Assembly (NCBI GenBank): GCA_003313425.1
Contig: NHZP01000023.1
Coordinates: forward strand, 682,001 to 746,000
Reading direction: 5' to 3'
Source: Pseudopyrenochaeta lycopersici
Taxonomy: Eukaryota > Ascomycota > Dothideomycetes > Pleosporales > Pseudopyrenochaetaceae
Length of the DNA: 64,000 nt
Shown here piece by piece: positions 21,887 to 32,365 of the stretch. The notes beneath the pieces were generated by a model. The model saw nothing but the letters and a program-made list of their open reading frames with translations, was not told where the DNA came from and ran no database searches. Every line of letters starts with the position of its first letter. Position 1 is the stretch's first letter. Made by a program: the position numbers and the translations under genes.

Positions 21887-24800
21887 ACTGGCTTTTCCCT
21901 CGTGCCATTGTTTCACCGTTCCTTACGTCGTCTGATACCTCTGCCTCATTATTTTCACGATTTGTATGGCTTCAGCGGGATCTATGGCGTTCGGTCATAA
22001 CGGCATTCTTGGTCTAATTATAATAATGACGCTCTGGAAGAGAGTCCGCGAGGGTGCGTGGCGTTTACACGTATATAGCGACGTGAGACGATATGAATCA
22101 GGTTCGGTAGTTAGATGATATAAATGAATATTCTGCACAGAGCAGGTGTTCTGACTGCCATTTATTCGTGTTCCACATCTCAAAACGCCCTTGTAATGCG
22201 TTCCTGCCCTCCATGACGACCTTCCTTCAATCAAGAATTTCTAGTTTCGCCAACACAAGTGTTTTGTTTGATCAAATTAGTAAATATTGCTCCTGGCTTT
22301 TGACTCTTGACATCAGGCTGCCTCGTTCTTTTCTCGGTCTGCATACCTGAAAAGTCGAGTTTTGCTAGGGGTTCTACGAGGGGTCAAGTACCAGTAATCT
22401 CTCTGACTCCGATGGAGCGGAATTGGGCAGGTTAGCCATTGTCAACACACTTGTATTATGTAGGGTTATGATCTTATTGTCCATCTTCAATTTCTATCAC
22501 ACTCAGAGCCTTACATTCTCAAGTTTCATCACTTGTCTCTTTACGGTATGTAAGTCACACATCTACCAAGTCGCATCTGAGATCTACATCTTGAGATGAC
22601 CGTTTCCGCTGGGTTGCATATCATGGTATCCTGTAACACTGATGAAGTTTGAGCGTATTGAGTATCTCTGTACGTCTCTGAATGTTTGGGGTTTGGATAG
22701 AGTAGGAGGAATGGCTTGCTACTGAGTTCGCTCTGCTTCCTGCTGATGATTTTAGCTTACCTTACAAATGGTGTTCTCTACTCGACCAAAGTACCCGTGA
22801 TCAAGTTGGGATACGTCCATCGTTTCAAACGAGACCAATCTTACAAACAGGAATAAAATCAGATCTTCTGCAAAGGAAATCATGACTACATGGAGCTAAA
22901 GCTACGCCAAAGTATCTGGCTATTATCCCTGGGCATGTAGCAGAGTCCATGCACTATGTGCGAGTGAGCAGGTTAGGTATAGTGAGGATGGAAACTAAAT
23001 CAGGTTTCATGGAACAGGGCAGCGGCACCAGTGAACAATGGGTAGTCTGGCGACCACTCCTCGTCTGTGACGTGAAACCCGAGTCTCGGTCGTATGAGAG
23101 CCGGGGGTGGGCGAAATCTGGATGAACCAAACTTGCAACTGGGCTTGGACATAGACCAGAAACACACGAAGGTATCCAGATCATAAATCAAGTCCTCGCT
23201 TGAACTTCGCTGTCTGTGCTCCAGCTCGAATAGGCTACGGGCCTACAACACAGTACACACAGAATCTTTCCTTATTGATGCATGGCTTGATACCCTTCAC
23301 CTGAGCCAGTGTAGAAAGCCCACTTCGCGGCTTCGGCTTCCTGCCACATAGCAGGTCGCTGGCGCTCACATCCACATCTCCGGCCTTGCTGTTGGTCCCC
23401 CTGATCAAGTCAAGCTTTTGGTCTCGAAGTCTTGGACCAGACTTGGATGTGGAGGTCTTAGCAGAAAACCCGCAGAGTCCAATTCGGGAGCTCCGAAAGC
23501 ATGAAACGACAAAAACTGTCGTGTTTTCTGTGCCAAGATACTCGATATCGATGCTCAATCTCCACCCGTTTGGGATTCAGCTGTTAAACTTGGGGCCGAA
23601 AGTGCGCCACATCCGAGGTTCGCTAATATTTCTGATTAGATGACCTTGTTATCCTCGTGTTTCTCGTGTCTAGTGCTACTTCCAACACAGATCACAGCCT
23701 ACGATGTTACACGATGCAATAATTCGAATCATTTTTTCTGCAACCCAAAGGCTTTCGACCTTGCCCTAAGGTTTAGCTGTTTCGCTGTTATTTTTGGTGC
23801 TCTCACGATTCGCTTATTTATACACACTTATGCAGGTCCAGCCAGTAGTCGGACCACCAGCGTCAGAAACAATATCGCGTAGTAGACTTGGCATCACAGC
23901 CTTTCGAAACAGGGGCTTGTCCCCTTACGGTTGAAGGACAACACAGTGGCAGCCATCTGGCTTGCTGTCCATCATTCTATTTGTGATCATGACATTGCGA
24001 GATTCCGCTAGAATACCGATACTGCGCGCAAGGAGGATTGGAATGACCTTACCCAACAATGACAGCACCTGTCTCAACAAACAACTGCATCGAAGGCGAT
24101 ATCGCTACCTTCTTCTAGCCATTACTTCTAACCCAGAGTGGTCATAAGGCCTGGACTGACCGAAAGTTTTCCCCGAGCATGTATCGCGGGCCCTAGTTAG
24201 ATCGACGTCCTGATTTAGCATCGGCCCAGGGGACGTTTCTTGGCAATAGCATCGCAACCTGTCAGGACAACCTGCTATGGACGCGTATGCCCGCAACAAG
24301 GACATTAACAACATTCTACTTGCTTAGCTGTGCTTCGGAAGACCAAATAGAATACTACAGGTCGCTGGTTCACGAGATTAACCTGTTGTTTATTCGGTTT
24401 GGGCACGCCTTGCAAGAAGGGTTTTTCGACAAGCAGAATCGCTTTTCATTGCCGCCCGTGACAATTAGCATGCGTCACTGGAGGCGTCGTCAGAGGCTTT
24501 TTTCTTCTCTGCAGTCTGGTCTCAGGACCTGACACGCGCTGCGGCTGAACCATTTCTAGCCAAGGACGCCAACACCACGCGAGGCGACAAAAGTCATGCT
24601 TTCTACATGGTAGATGCGCCTCGCCTTACCCCTAGTCGAGTGCTTCTTCCGTCTTATATGTGTTGGCATCCGCCATATGTCTAGGGTTTTTTTCGCTCGT
24701 TCTGTCCACCCTCTCTGAATTGACGGTGTCTGTCACTCGTTTTTCTTTGAACGTCTTGTTCGTGCGCATTTAATAATTGACGGTACATTCTACCGCCACA

Positions 24801-24892
24801 CATTCGCTTATATACGGCACTAAAGCTACCTCGATACCATAACTCGACATTATTAATACTTATTTGGAACATTGGAATCATCTGTTCGTACG
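21887..24892. other. Long spacer with degraded coding-like segments (3.0 kb)
   Basis: The largest gap in the window. No intact gene was found. On the minus strand 23000-23230 is open without a starting ATG and reads like protein (for example LGFHVTDEEWSPDYPLF). A second minus segment at 23235-23558 is also open, but no splice joins the two in frame. On the plus strand 24287-24532 has a frame with EDQIEYYRSLVHEINLLF. An overlapping frame at 24276-24326 begins MDAYARNKDINNILLA. These may be remnants of genes or chance. The last 100 bases are the chitin deacetylase promoter. Confidence 0.4.
24808..24815 (+). promoter_or_regulatory. TATA-like element of the chitin deacetylase gene
   Basis: The sequence TTATATAC lies about 80 bases before the ATG at 24893, a usual distance for a fungal TATA box given a short leader. 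Assigned by position and sequence only. Confidence 0.4.
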
Positions 24893-27128
24893 ATGCGCGT
24901 CTCGGAAATTCTTGCTGCCTCACTGGTGGCGCCGCTCGTTGCGGCTCACGGCGCCATTCCTGGAGCACCGAAGATTTTTGGTCTCGGACCGAATAATATT
25001 GGAAAGTTGAAGAACAGGAACATTCTCGGTGGACATGCTGCTAGAGTTGCTCGATTCCAGCATGGTCCACAGCTCAACGCACGCCAGGGTGGCGCTGGAG
25101 GTCGGTGTGGACCTCAATTTGGACACGCAAGCTGCGATGAAGGATACTGCTGCTCAGATTCGGGTTGGTGTGGTCAAGGAAGCGTTTATTGTGCAGCACC
25201 AGATGGTCTCTTTCAATATGGGCCCGCCAACGATGCGAATGTCCTCCCTACCGGAGGAACCACTCGCAACATTGCTCGTCCCAAACTAGGCTCCCAAGAA
25301 TACGGCGGGGTTGGCATACGTTCCTGCGTAACAGCCGGAGAAGTTGCTATCACATATGACGACGGCCCATATATCTACACGAACCAAGTCCTGCAAATGT
25401 TCGCCGACAAGCAAATGAAAGCCACCTTCTTTATCACTGGAATCAACCTTGGCAAAGGTGCCATTGATGACGCTAGTACGGAGTGGCCTACTGTGATCAG
25501 GCGTATGTATAACGAAGGACATCAAATTGCTAGCCATACATGGTCCCACCAAGATCTTAGCGCAATCACAAAGGAGCAGCGATACGAGCAGATGATCAAG
25601 AATGAGATGGCAATCAGCAACATCATTGGCAAGTTTCCGGTATACATGCGACCACCCTTCTCCTCTTGTTCAGCCGAATCAGGATGTCAACAGGACCTTG
25701 CTGATCTGGGATACGTCATCTCATCATTTGATTTGGATACTGATGGTAATTATATTCTCTTTGTCTGAAAGCCGACTTACTAACTAAACCCAGACTACAA
25801 CAACGTCACGCCTCAACTCATTCAAAACGCTAAAAACATTTGGGCTAGCTATATTGTCGGTAGCGACGCTACGTCTGAGAAATATCTCGCCATCGCTCAC
25901 GATATTCACCAACAGACTGCACTAAACCTCACATCTTACATGCTTACTACTCTGAAGGATAATGGTTACACCGGTGTCACTATGGGCAAATGCCTAGGTG
26001 AGCCGGAGGCGAATTGGTACAGAGATGCAACCAGTGGCAGAGTGGCCACTACGTCTTCTTTCTCAGCGCCGGCTACGAAAACTTCCTCTCAGTCTGCCTC
26101 CCGATCCACCTCTGCCCCTGCTGCCACCGCTACCATGACCTCTCCCGACTCAACCTGTGGAAGCGCATCCGGGTATACCTGCATTGGTTTCTCCGGAGGT
26201 GAATGCTGCTCAGAGTATAACTATTGTGGAAATACGGAGGGACATTGTGGCACGAACTGCCAACCTCTCTTCGGAAAGTGTGGAATATCTTCGTCTTCGT
26301 CTTCGTCTTCGTCTTCATCCTCGAGAGCTGCGTCTTCGAGTGCTGGATCTAGCACCAGGTCTGCATCTTCTTCAAGCAGTGCTACTCGCAGTTCCTCAGC
26401 ATCTCGATCATCAACGGTCGCATCCAGCTCATCTTCCACCAGAGTCTCTTCCCAATCCTCTACGCCTTCTGGTGTTGTCTCCCCAGACGGCTCATGCGGT
26501 TCCACCACGGGATACACCTGTGTTGGTTTCGCGGAAGGCGAATGCTGCTCACAGTATGTTCTCCCCGCTGAATTATGCACAATGTATGCTAACTTTGAAA
26601 AGATACGGGTGGTGCGGTGCTACAACAGACCATTGCGGCATTGGCTGCAACTCCTTATTTGGTAAATGCGGCTCTTCAAGCTCAAGTTTGGCGACGTCGA
26701 CTCGCGCCGCGTCCAGCACTAGGGCTACAACGAGCACCAGAGCTGCGTCCAGCACTCGGGCCACTACAAGCACCAGAGCCGCGTCCAGCACTAGAGTCTC
26801 ATCAAGCACAAGAGCTGCGTCTAGCACTAGGGCCTCTTCAAGCACAAGAGCTGCGTCCAGCACTAGGGCCTCTTCAAGCACAAGAGCTACTTCCAGCACG
26901 AGGGCCAGCAGTACCAGGGCCACCTCAAGCACGAGGTCTTCTTCCGCTGCCCCAGCGTCATCTTCAGCCGTCAAGATCAGCACGGACGCAAAGTGCGGAG
27001 CCGCCAACGGCAACCAGACTTGCAAGGGTTCTACGTTTGGATCTTGCTGTAGCCAGCATGGATGGTGCGGCTCTACCACTGGTCACTGCGGTACCGGTTG
27101 CAACGCTGCCTTCGGTACCTGCACTTGA
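24893..27128 (+). CDS. Secreted chitin deacetylase with four CBM18 chitin-binding modules
   Basis: Removes acetyl groups from chitin, giving chitosan, at the cell wall or outside the cell. Exons 24893-25745, 25794-26553 and 26603-27128 (712 aa); both introns are 48-49 nt with CTAAC-type branch sites. A signal peptide (MRVSEILAASLVAPLVAAHG) is followed by one CBM18 (about residues 71-100, RCGPQFGHASCDEGYCC). The NodB deacetylase domain follows with TYDDGP (metal-site Asp), the HTWSH metal histidines, RPPF and AHDIH. After a Ser/Thr linker come CBM18 modules two (CGSASGYTCIGFSGGECC), three (split by the second intron, continuing YGWCGATTDHCGIGC) and four (CGAANGNQTCKGSTFGSCC). The last two linkers are a poly-Ser tract and an STRA repeat. 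No GPI signal is seen. Such enzymes can shield hyphae from host chitinases; that role here is inferred. Confidence 0.93.
26288..26317 (+). repeat. TCTTCG hexanucleotide run coding for serine
   Basis: About five copies of TCTTCG in tandem inside the chitin deacetylase gene, encoding the start of the poly-Ser linker between CBM18 modules two and three. Such in-frame hexamers often vary in copy number. Confidence 0.8.
26694..26940 (+). repeat. In-frame minisatellite encoding STRA-type repeats
   Basis: About 250 bases of imperfect 15-base units, partly organised as 30-base doublets, encode repeats of Ser-Thr-Arg-Ala plus Ser or Thr. Some doublets are nearly identical at the DNA level (AGCACTAGGGCCTCTTCAAG recurs), while others have drifted at third positions. 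The tract links CBM18 modules three and four. It is likely O-glycosylated, positively charged, and prone to length change. Confidence 0.88.
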
Positions 27129-28128
27129 ATTGAGTAGTATGCTTGATGTATGTCTGTACTTGCGCCTATAGATCATCGGGAAGAGCGGGAATGGGTGATG
27201 TGGATTTCGACATGTTTCATAGACGCCCGCTGGGTCTGCGATGATGATTTACTTTTAATACCAAAGATTATCCTAGACTGCCCGAAATCTTAAATCTAAG
27301 CTTTTCGAATCTTCTCGACCTTTTTGTATAAGGTCCAAGCTTTCTCTGAACAAGGATGGCCTTATATCTTACCTTTGCTCGGTCACTTTTCCTCCCGATC
27401 ACCTGCTAGACCGTGATTCTAACAGTGCACCTTCTCGCAAGGAGTAGGAAGAATCCACCCATTGACCAATTCATATACAGTCAACATCAAAGGCCAGATT
27501 TGTAGTTTTCGGCCGTGGCTAAGATCTCATGGACTGGTCATAATTCTGACATGCAGCCTTCGATGAGCGAAAAAGTGGGCTACTGAGTACTGAAGCAAGG
27601 TGAAAGAGAAAAGTCGAGTACGCTGCGGTTCTCGGCTGCACAGTGTAATGTAGGGTCTTGAAAGAAGAAACTATCGATTGGTTTGGAGGTCCTGAAGTCT
27701 CCGCTCGTTGGATTGACACATCGTGTGCTATGGATTCAGCATACACTTTTCCAACATACCATATCTAAATCACTAAAGGACAACATCGGGACGCCCTCAC
27801 ATCCAAGACTGGGAAATATATGGAAGCATGCCCCATTAACGCCGCTGCGAAATGCGGTCTCAATTAGGAGCAATAAAGCACGCTATAAACGTTCTCCAAG
27901 TTGTGTCAAATAGAAATATACGAGTACATGATTCTCGCCAGAACTTTGAGACAATGGTCTTTGCAAAGACCCACACATCAGAGGGTGCAAAGCGCACCAG
28001 TAACCATGTTTGCAATCTCTTGCGAGAGACCATACCGAATGGCAGGTTGAAGAGTCAGGGTTATTGACAGTTTTCGAAGTATGTTTTGCAATAAGACGTG
28101 CTATAATGCTGATACGCTATGTTCTTTT
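27129..28128. other. Convergent intergenic spacer (1.0 kb)
   Basis: Lies between the 3' ends of the chitin deacetylase and the lipocalin-like gene. It holds the two 3' UTRs. No further gene or repeat was seen. Confidence 0.5.
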
Positions 28129-28757
28129 CTAGTCGACCCTCTTCCACCACAAAGTCCCCCTGTATCCTCCTCCACGCTCACTACCGATCTTCAGGTACTT
28201 TTCCTTCTTACCCCCCTCTTGTATTTCAACTATCGTGTAGTTTCTCTTGTGGTTGGCACCCTGCCAAGTTGGCACATTCGCCACTGTCAACGGACCGTGG
28301 AATACCTGCCCATGCGTTTCATTTGCTGGAATCTCATCGCTAAGACGAAGCGGCCCTGCGTAGCCAATGCCGTGCTTGCCGACCAGCGCCCAATCTGCGT
28401 CGGTATCGTTGGGCTGGAAGGGGAAGGTAAGATTTGGACGTAGCCAAGGCTCTGTTGCGGTGATTGTAGCGCTCATCCAGCCGCTAGCAGAGTATGTGAG
28501 GATTCCGACGGGGTGTTCGCCGTACGGTAGATCTGGGATTGAGACGCCATTGAGAGTACTATTAAGTTGTTAGCACAGACCAGGGCGACAAAAGAAAGGT
28601 GGATAACGGACCTGCTGGTATTAACAAGCGAGTACGTGCCCGCTAATGCTTTGAGGATTCTGCGCTCCGTGTTTTGTTTTTGGACTGTGGCCGGGCTGTA
28701 TGGGATTGCTGCGCCGAGGGACGCGAAAAGCGCAATAGAGATGAAATCGAGGCGCAT
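28129..28757 (-). CDS. Secreted lipocalin-like domain protein
   Basis: A 191-residue secreted protein from exons 28612-28757 and 28129-28558, with a 53-nt intron that has a GTCCGT donor and CTAACAAC before the TAG acceptor. The N-terminus MRLDFISIALFASLGAAIPY is a signal peptide. The mature part fits the lipocalin_5-type fold: ILKALAGTYSLVNTSSTLNG, then YGEHPVGILTYSASGWMSAT, where relatives have a G-T-W/Y-x-L start and a YGxxxxGxLxYxxxGxMSA block. Two possible N-glycosylation sites (NLT, NET) are present. Ligand and role are unknown; small-molecule binding is the usual guess for this family. Confidence 0.8.
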
Positions 28758-30343
28758 GTTGGGCGCTGTTGATGTCTAATTTTCGAGTCCCGACGATGAT
28801 TCCCTTCTAAATGGAGAAGGTACAAAATCAATGAAGCTTGCGAAAGGGCCGGTTGCGTCTTCTTATATTGATGTTTCCCCATACCCCGGTACAAGTTTTG
28901 TTTTCAATCTATCATATCGCAAGCACCTGCCTTGGACCCTGACCCATACCGCTTGGGATCGAAACAATGACGCTACAGCCCGGGGAATGATCGTATTGAG
29001 TCAAGCCAAGCACAGTGTTTCAAGGAGCGTAGACGTATTTCCGCAGTGGCGCCGTCAGCGGCTTGCGGGGTATAATGCCGGATAAACGGCAGCCTTTTGT
29101 AGGAATGTAGATGCGCCAATGTATAGAGATATCTGTTTTGCTCCACGTAGCCAAGAAATTCTTGAAGCAATTATACCGTTAACATTCTACCAAATTCCGC
29201 TCCTCAACGCTCACTTTAGCTGTGTAGTAAGCGGGTCAACATTTGTGCGAGCCTCCTTAGATTGCCCCACTCCGTGTCACTCCGTGCGATCCCGGTAAGC
29301 ACGCGAGCATATTAAAGTCTTAACGGTCCGCTCTTGGCTCCCTTGGGTCCTCCAAATTTCTTGGACCTTACAAATCCAACTCCCTTCTAGCTTGTGTTAT
29401 GGGCACTCTTGCTCTCGCTTTGTCGTTAGCTTGTTCCTGATATTCGCTATTCCTTCCGTGATCGTTACCATAATCTCCTTTGCCAACCAAGAGAACAACC
29501 ACGTATCACGCAATTAGCTGCAGATCTCAGAGGGTCTCCAGCGCGAACTGTCGACGGTCAACCGGGACCTTATAGTTCCACTATCTCAGTACCATACGAA
29601 AATCGCTCGGAAGGCACGAATGCTCAAATACCACCAAGATCGTGACTTGCAATATAAGGATTTTTTCTATTTGATTGATATCGAGTCAAGATTACCGCCC
29701 ATGTTATATCCAACACTACACTCCTTTGATCATGCATCTCTCCGTCGTTGACGATTGCGTCACCGACCTATGCATTCGACTTTCTATGATAGAAGAAACA
29801 GTTGGAAAACTCAAACCATGTGTAAATGATGCAGCCTAATGAAACCATACCCTGAAGCCCATATGCACTGTAGATAGAAAATCGGGTGGTAGCAACCCCT
29901 GGGAATGTTATGTGACAATATCATGATACTGATAACATCGCCGCATCGTTTTCGTGGCTGCGAAGACGAAATGGTGACGGTTTGAGGTGTTTGTGGCGAT
30001 CCACAATGACCTAGAGGTCATGCTGTACCGTATGTTGCTTATATCACCTCGAAACGGACAGACTGTCCTTGTTACCTGCGGCGAAGACGTAATATCGAGG
30101 GTGTTTATAGTGAGAAACCTCTACACTCCGAATCCTTCCAGAGGGGCGGAAACCAGAAGCCATCTCAAATCTGAGTTACCGCTGTCTCCATTTTGTTCCT
30201 TCAAACACCATTGCCCGCGGTTCATCAGAGCTTCCGCAAGGATACCTTCCACGCTGAGCTGGATCTACTTCACCAAGAGATCAAATGAGTGGCTTGAGCA
30301 GAGGCTGAACTACAGATTGCTGTGAGTTCTCTGCCTATGACTG
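28758..30343. other. Spacer with possible gene relic (1.6 kb)
   Basis: No intact gene. Between about 29480 and 29840 successive pieces of three plus-strand frames read like protein (for example KYHQDRDLQYKDFFYLIDIE and MHLSVVDDCVTDLCIRLSMI) but are separated by frame changes. Around 30240-30320 a frame reads FHAELDLLHQEIK, then two TGA codons split by two residues, then AEAELQIAV. This pattern suggests a decayed gene but is weak evidence. Confidence 0.35.
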
Positions 30344-32365
30344 TCACTCTCTGCTGACAGGATTGTCATCCATACGCGATGTCCTAGATTTGTTGCTGTT
30401 GAGCAGAACATCCATATGGGCTGCCTCTCGTTGCAAACAATAGACGTACTGAAAATAACCAAGACTACTGTACTTAGCTCCACTCGTATCTACTAGGTCA
30501 TACCCGTTGGTCGGTATATGCCCTCTCGGGAGGTACCCTGATGTGTGTCGCCTAAAACTCTGTGCTGGTCTTGATTGTTCCTCAGTCTTGAGTGGTATTG
30601 CTTGATATGGTTGCTTTGGGTTTGGATCGATGTTGAGCGGGGTCGTAGGCACTATGCTCGCGGTCGGGTTCCTTGGGTCGCCTGCAAGAGAGTTTGTAGA
30701 TAGGGACCTCGTAGACTTGCGGAGTATGTCTACATCCGCATTGCTGCATACATACACCTTAGGGTCAAAACGTACGCTTGCCTCCATTCGGCGGCGCTTC
30801 CGCTTTGGACGCATGCCGCTGTCTACAACATTTACGCCTACCTCTTGCACTTGATCCGTTCCTGACTTCTCTATAAATTCGCGCTGTGCTGCTGTAGTTT
30901 GAAGCCACCCAGGCAAGTCTGTACTACCATTTTCGGGATAATCCGGATCGATAGAAATCTCCCACTCTCGCCCACGCTTTCGCATGAACGCCGCATTGTC
31001 CCGCTCTACGTGGCCGATGGTACCGAAATCCATGGAGTCATGGTACCACAGCAGTGCACTGGTAGCACTGTGCTGTCTCCGCAGTCGAACGTGCTCAATT
31101 CTACTGTCGAGGTCCTTCGCTGTTTGATCCAGCTCCCATGCCTTCTCGAGGGTCGATAAGTCTTCCAGCTCTGTAACAAGGTTCAGCAGTAGCCTCTTGT
31201 GGTGTCTATAGCTGATGTCTCTCTTCATGGTATCTTCGTGCTCTGGATTTGGCTTCTTTCGTCTGCCATGCAATGTGATACCCCAGTCAACAGCTGATTG
31301 ATTGTTGTTCCTCAACTCCTCGAGCCACTGACGCGCACCACCATGATTCATGATGGTATCGCCTGGGGCTTGCATGGAAATCACAGCGGCATCCATGAGG
31401 CAAGCAGGGCAAGCGGATTTGATGTACCTGTCGGCATAAGCTGGGTGGATGTTATGCCCACATGCGTTTGGCGATGGGACGGCGGTGGAGAGGTCTGTCG
31501 CTTCGATAATGCGGGAAGGTAGGTCGGGTGTTGGCGGGACGATAGGGGATGCGCTGAACTGGGTCTCATCCAATGGAGACCTTATCGGCGTTACACCTAT
31601 CAATGAACATCTGATTCTTGTCTGCGGGCAAAGCCGTTTTGTTTTGACTTCAGCCGTGAGATCTTCAGCAACACTTTTCTTGCGTTTTCCGAGAGAAGCG
31701 TTCACACGAAAAAGCGGTCTTGCTCTAGCTGTACCTGAAAATATAGATGGAAGATGACTGTTGTCTTGACTTGAAAGTTTCCTTTGTTGCGGAGATTGAC
31801 TCCGACTTTTTCGTCTGCTCCTCTTCGATCTATTTTCCCTCGCCCCCTCAGCATCCGCTTCGTAGCCCTCAGGCGAGTCACAAGACTTAACAGGTTCTCT
31901 GGGGCATGGGGAGTTCTCAGAATCAAAGTTTTCGACATTGTGCGATTGTGCTTCTAGAGGGGCGGGATGGCTGGGATAGATAGATGATCTTGGAGTGAAG
32001 GTGCTATCTGGGACAGGCGCTGGGTAAGCGTAACGTGTTGATGGAGTCCTGGAAGCTTTAGTTGGGCTTGAGGTAGTCGGGTACCGTGTTTTCAAATGCG
32101 GGGTCGTGGAGTCGACCGACACTGATGTGAATGGTGAAGTGGGCATCTTAGAGGTTGACCTTGAACTGCCGACGGGCTGTGAACGCATGGCAGACTCAGC
32201 TCGAGCTGCCACAGGAGATGACTCTGGCTCCCAAGTAGATTTGTTATACACACAAGAGCCTGAAGTTCGGACATGTTGGCGTTGGCTCGACAGTGGGCTC
32301 GATGGCGAATGTTGAGAAACACATGCGGGACATAGCGTGTCAGGCGTTGACGTTGGGGCGGGCAT
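30344..32365 (-). CDS. Hypothetical protein with paired Cys-His motifs
   Basis: Not recognised. One long frame of 673 aa from the ATG at 32365; a splice acceptor-like CTGATACAG just upstream (about 32399) leaves open a further 5' exon. Residues 1-250 are Ser, Thr and Pro rich, with basic clusters such as RSKRSRRKSRSQS, and probably disordered and nuclear. An early CPAC occurs near residue 12. A second Cys-His cluster, CGHNIHPAYADRYIKSACPA then C, lies in the middle and could bind zinc. The next 100 residues are helical (HKRLLLNLVTELEDLSTLEKAWELD). Another basic stretch, RPKRKRRRME, follows. The layout resembles a chromatin or transcription-associated protein, but no domain name is justified. 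Confidence 0.7.
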   Translation of the reverse strand: MPAPTSTPDTLCPACVSQHSPSSPLSSQRQHVRTSGSCVYNKSTWEPESSPVAARAESAMRSQPVGSSRSTSKMPTSPFTSVSVDSTTPHLKTRYPTTSSPTKASRTPSTRYAYPAPVPDSTFTPRSSIYPSHPAPLEAQSHNVENFDSENSPCPREPVKSCDSPEGYEADAEGARENRSKRSRRKSRSQSPQQRKLSSQDNSHLPSIFSGTARARPLFRVNASLGKRKKSVAEDLTAEVKTKRLCPQTRIRCSLIGVTPIRSPLDETQFSASPIVPPTPDLPSRIIEATDLSTAVPSPNACGHNIHPAYADRYIKSACPACLMDAAVISMQAPGDTIMNHGGARQWLEELRNNNQSAVDWGITLHGRRKKPNPEHEDTMKRDISYRHHKRLLLNLVTELEDLSTLEKAWELDQTAKDLDSRIEHVRLRRQHSATSALLWYHDSMDFGTIGHVERDNAAFMRKRGREWEISIDPDYPENGSTDLPGWLQTTAAQREFIEKSGTDQVQEVGVNVVDSGMRPKRKRRRMEASVRFDPKVYVCSNADVDILRKSTRSLSTNSLAGDPRNPTASIVPTTPLNIDPNPKQPYQAIPLKTEEQSRPAQSFRRHTSGYLPRGHIPTNGYDLVDTSGAKYSSLGYFQYVYCLQREAAHMDVLLNSNKSRTSRMDDNPVSRE

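Noticed and set aside
26157..26600. Alternative plus-strand frame across the chitin deacetylase linker
   Set aside because: A shadow of the Ser-rich region; only its part from 26603 is real, as exon 3 after splicing.
26573..27079. Long minus-strand frame rich in Leu, Val, Ala and Glu opposite the chitin deacetylase
   Set aside because: It is the antisense reading of the STRA repeat; the repeat's 15-base period keeps several frames open. The plus strand has the conserved CBM18 motifs.
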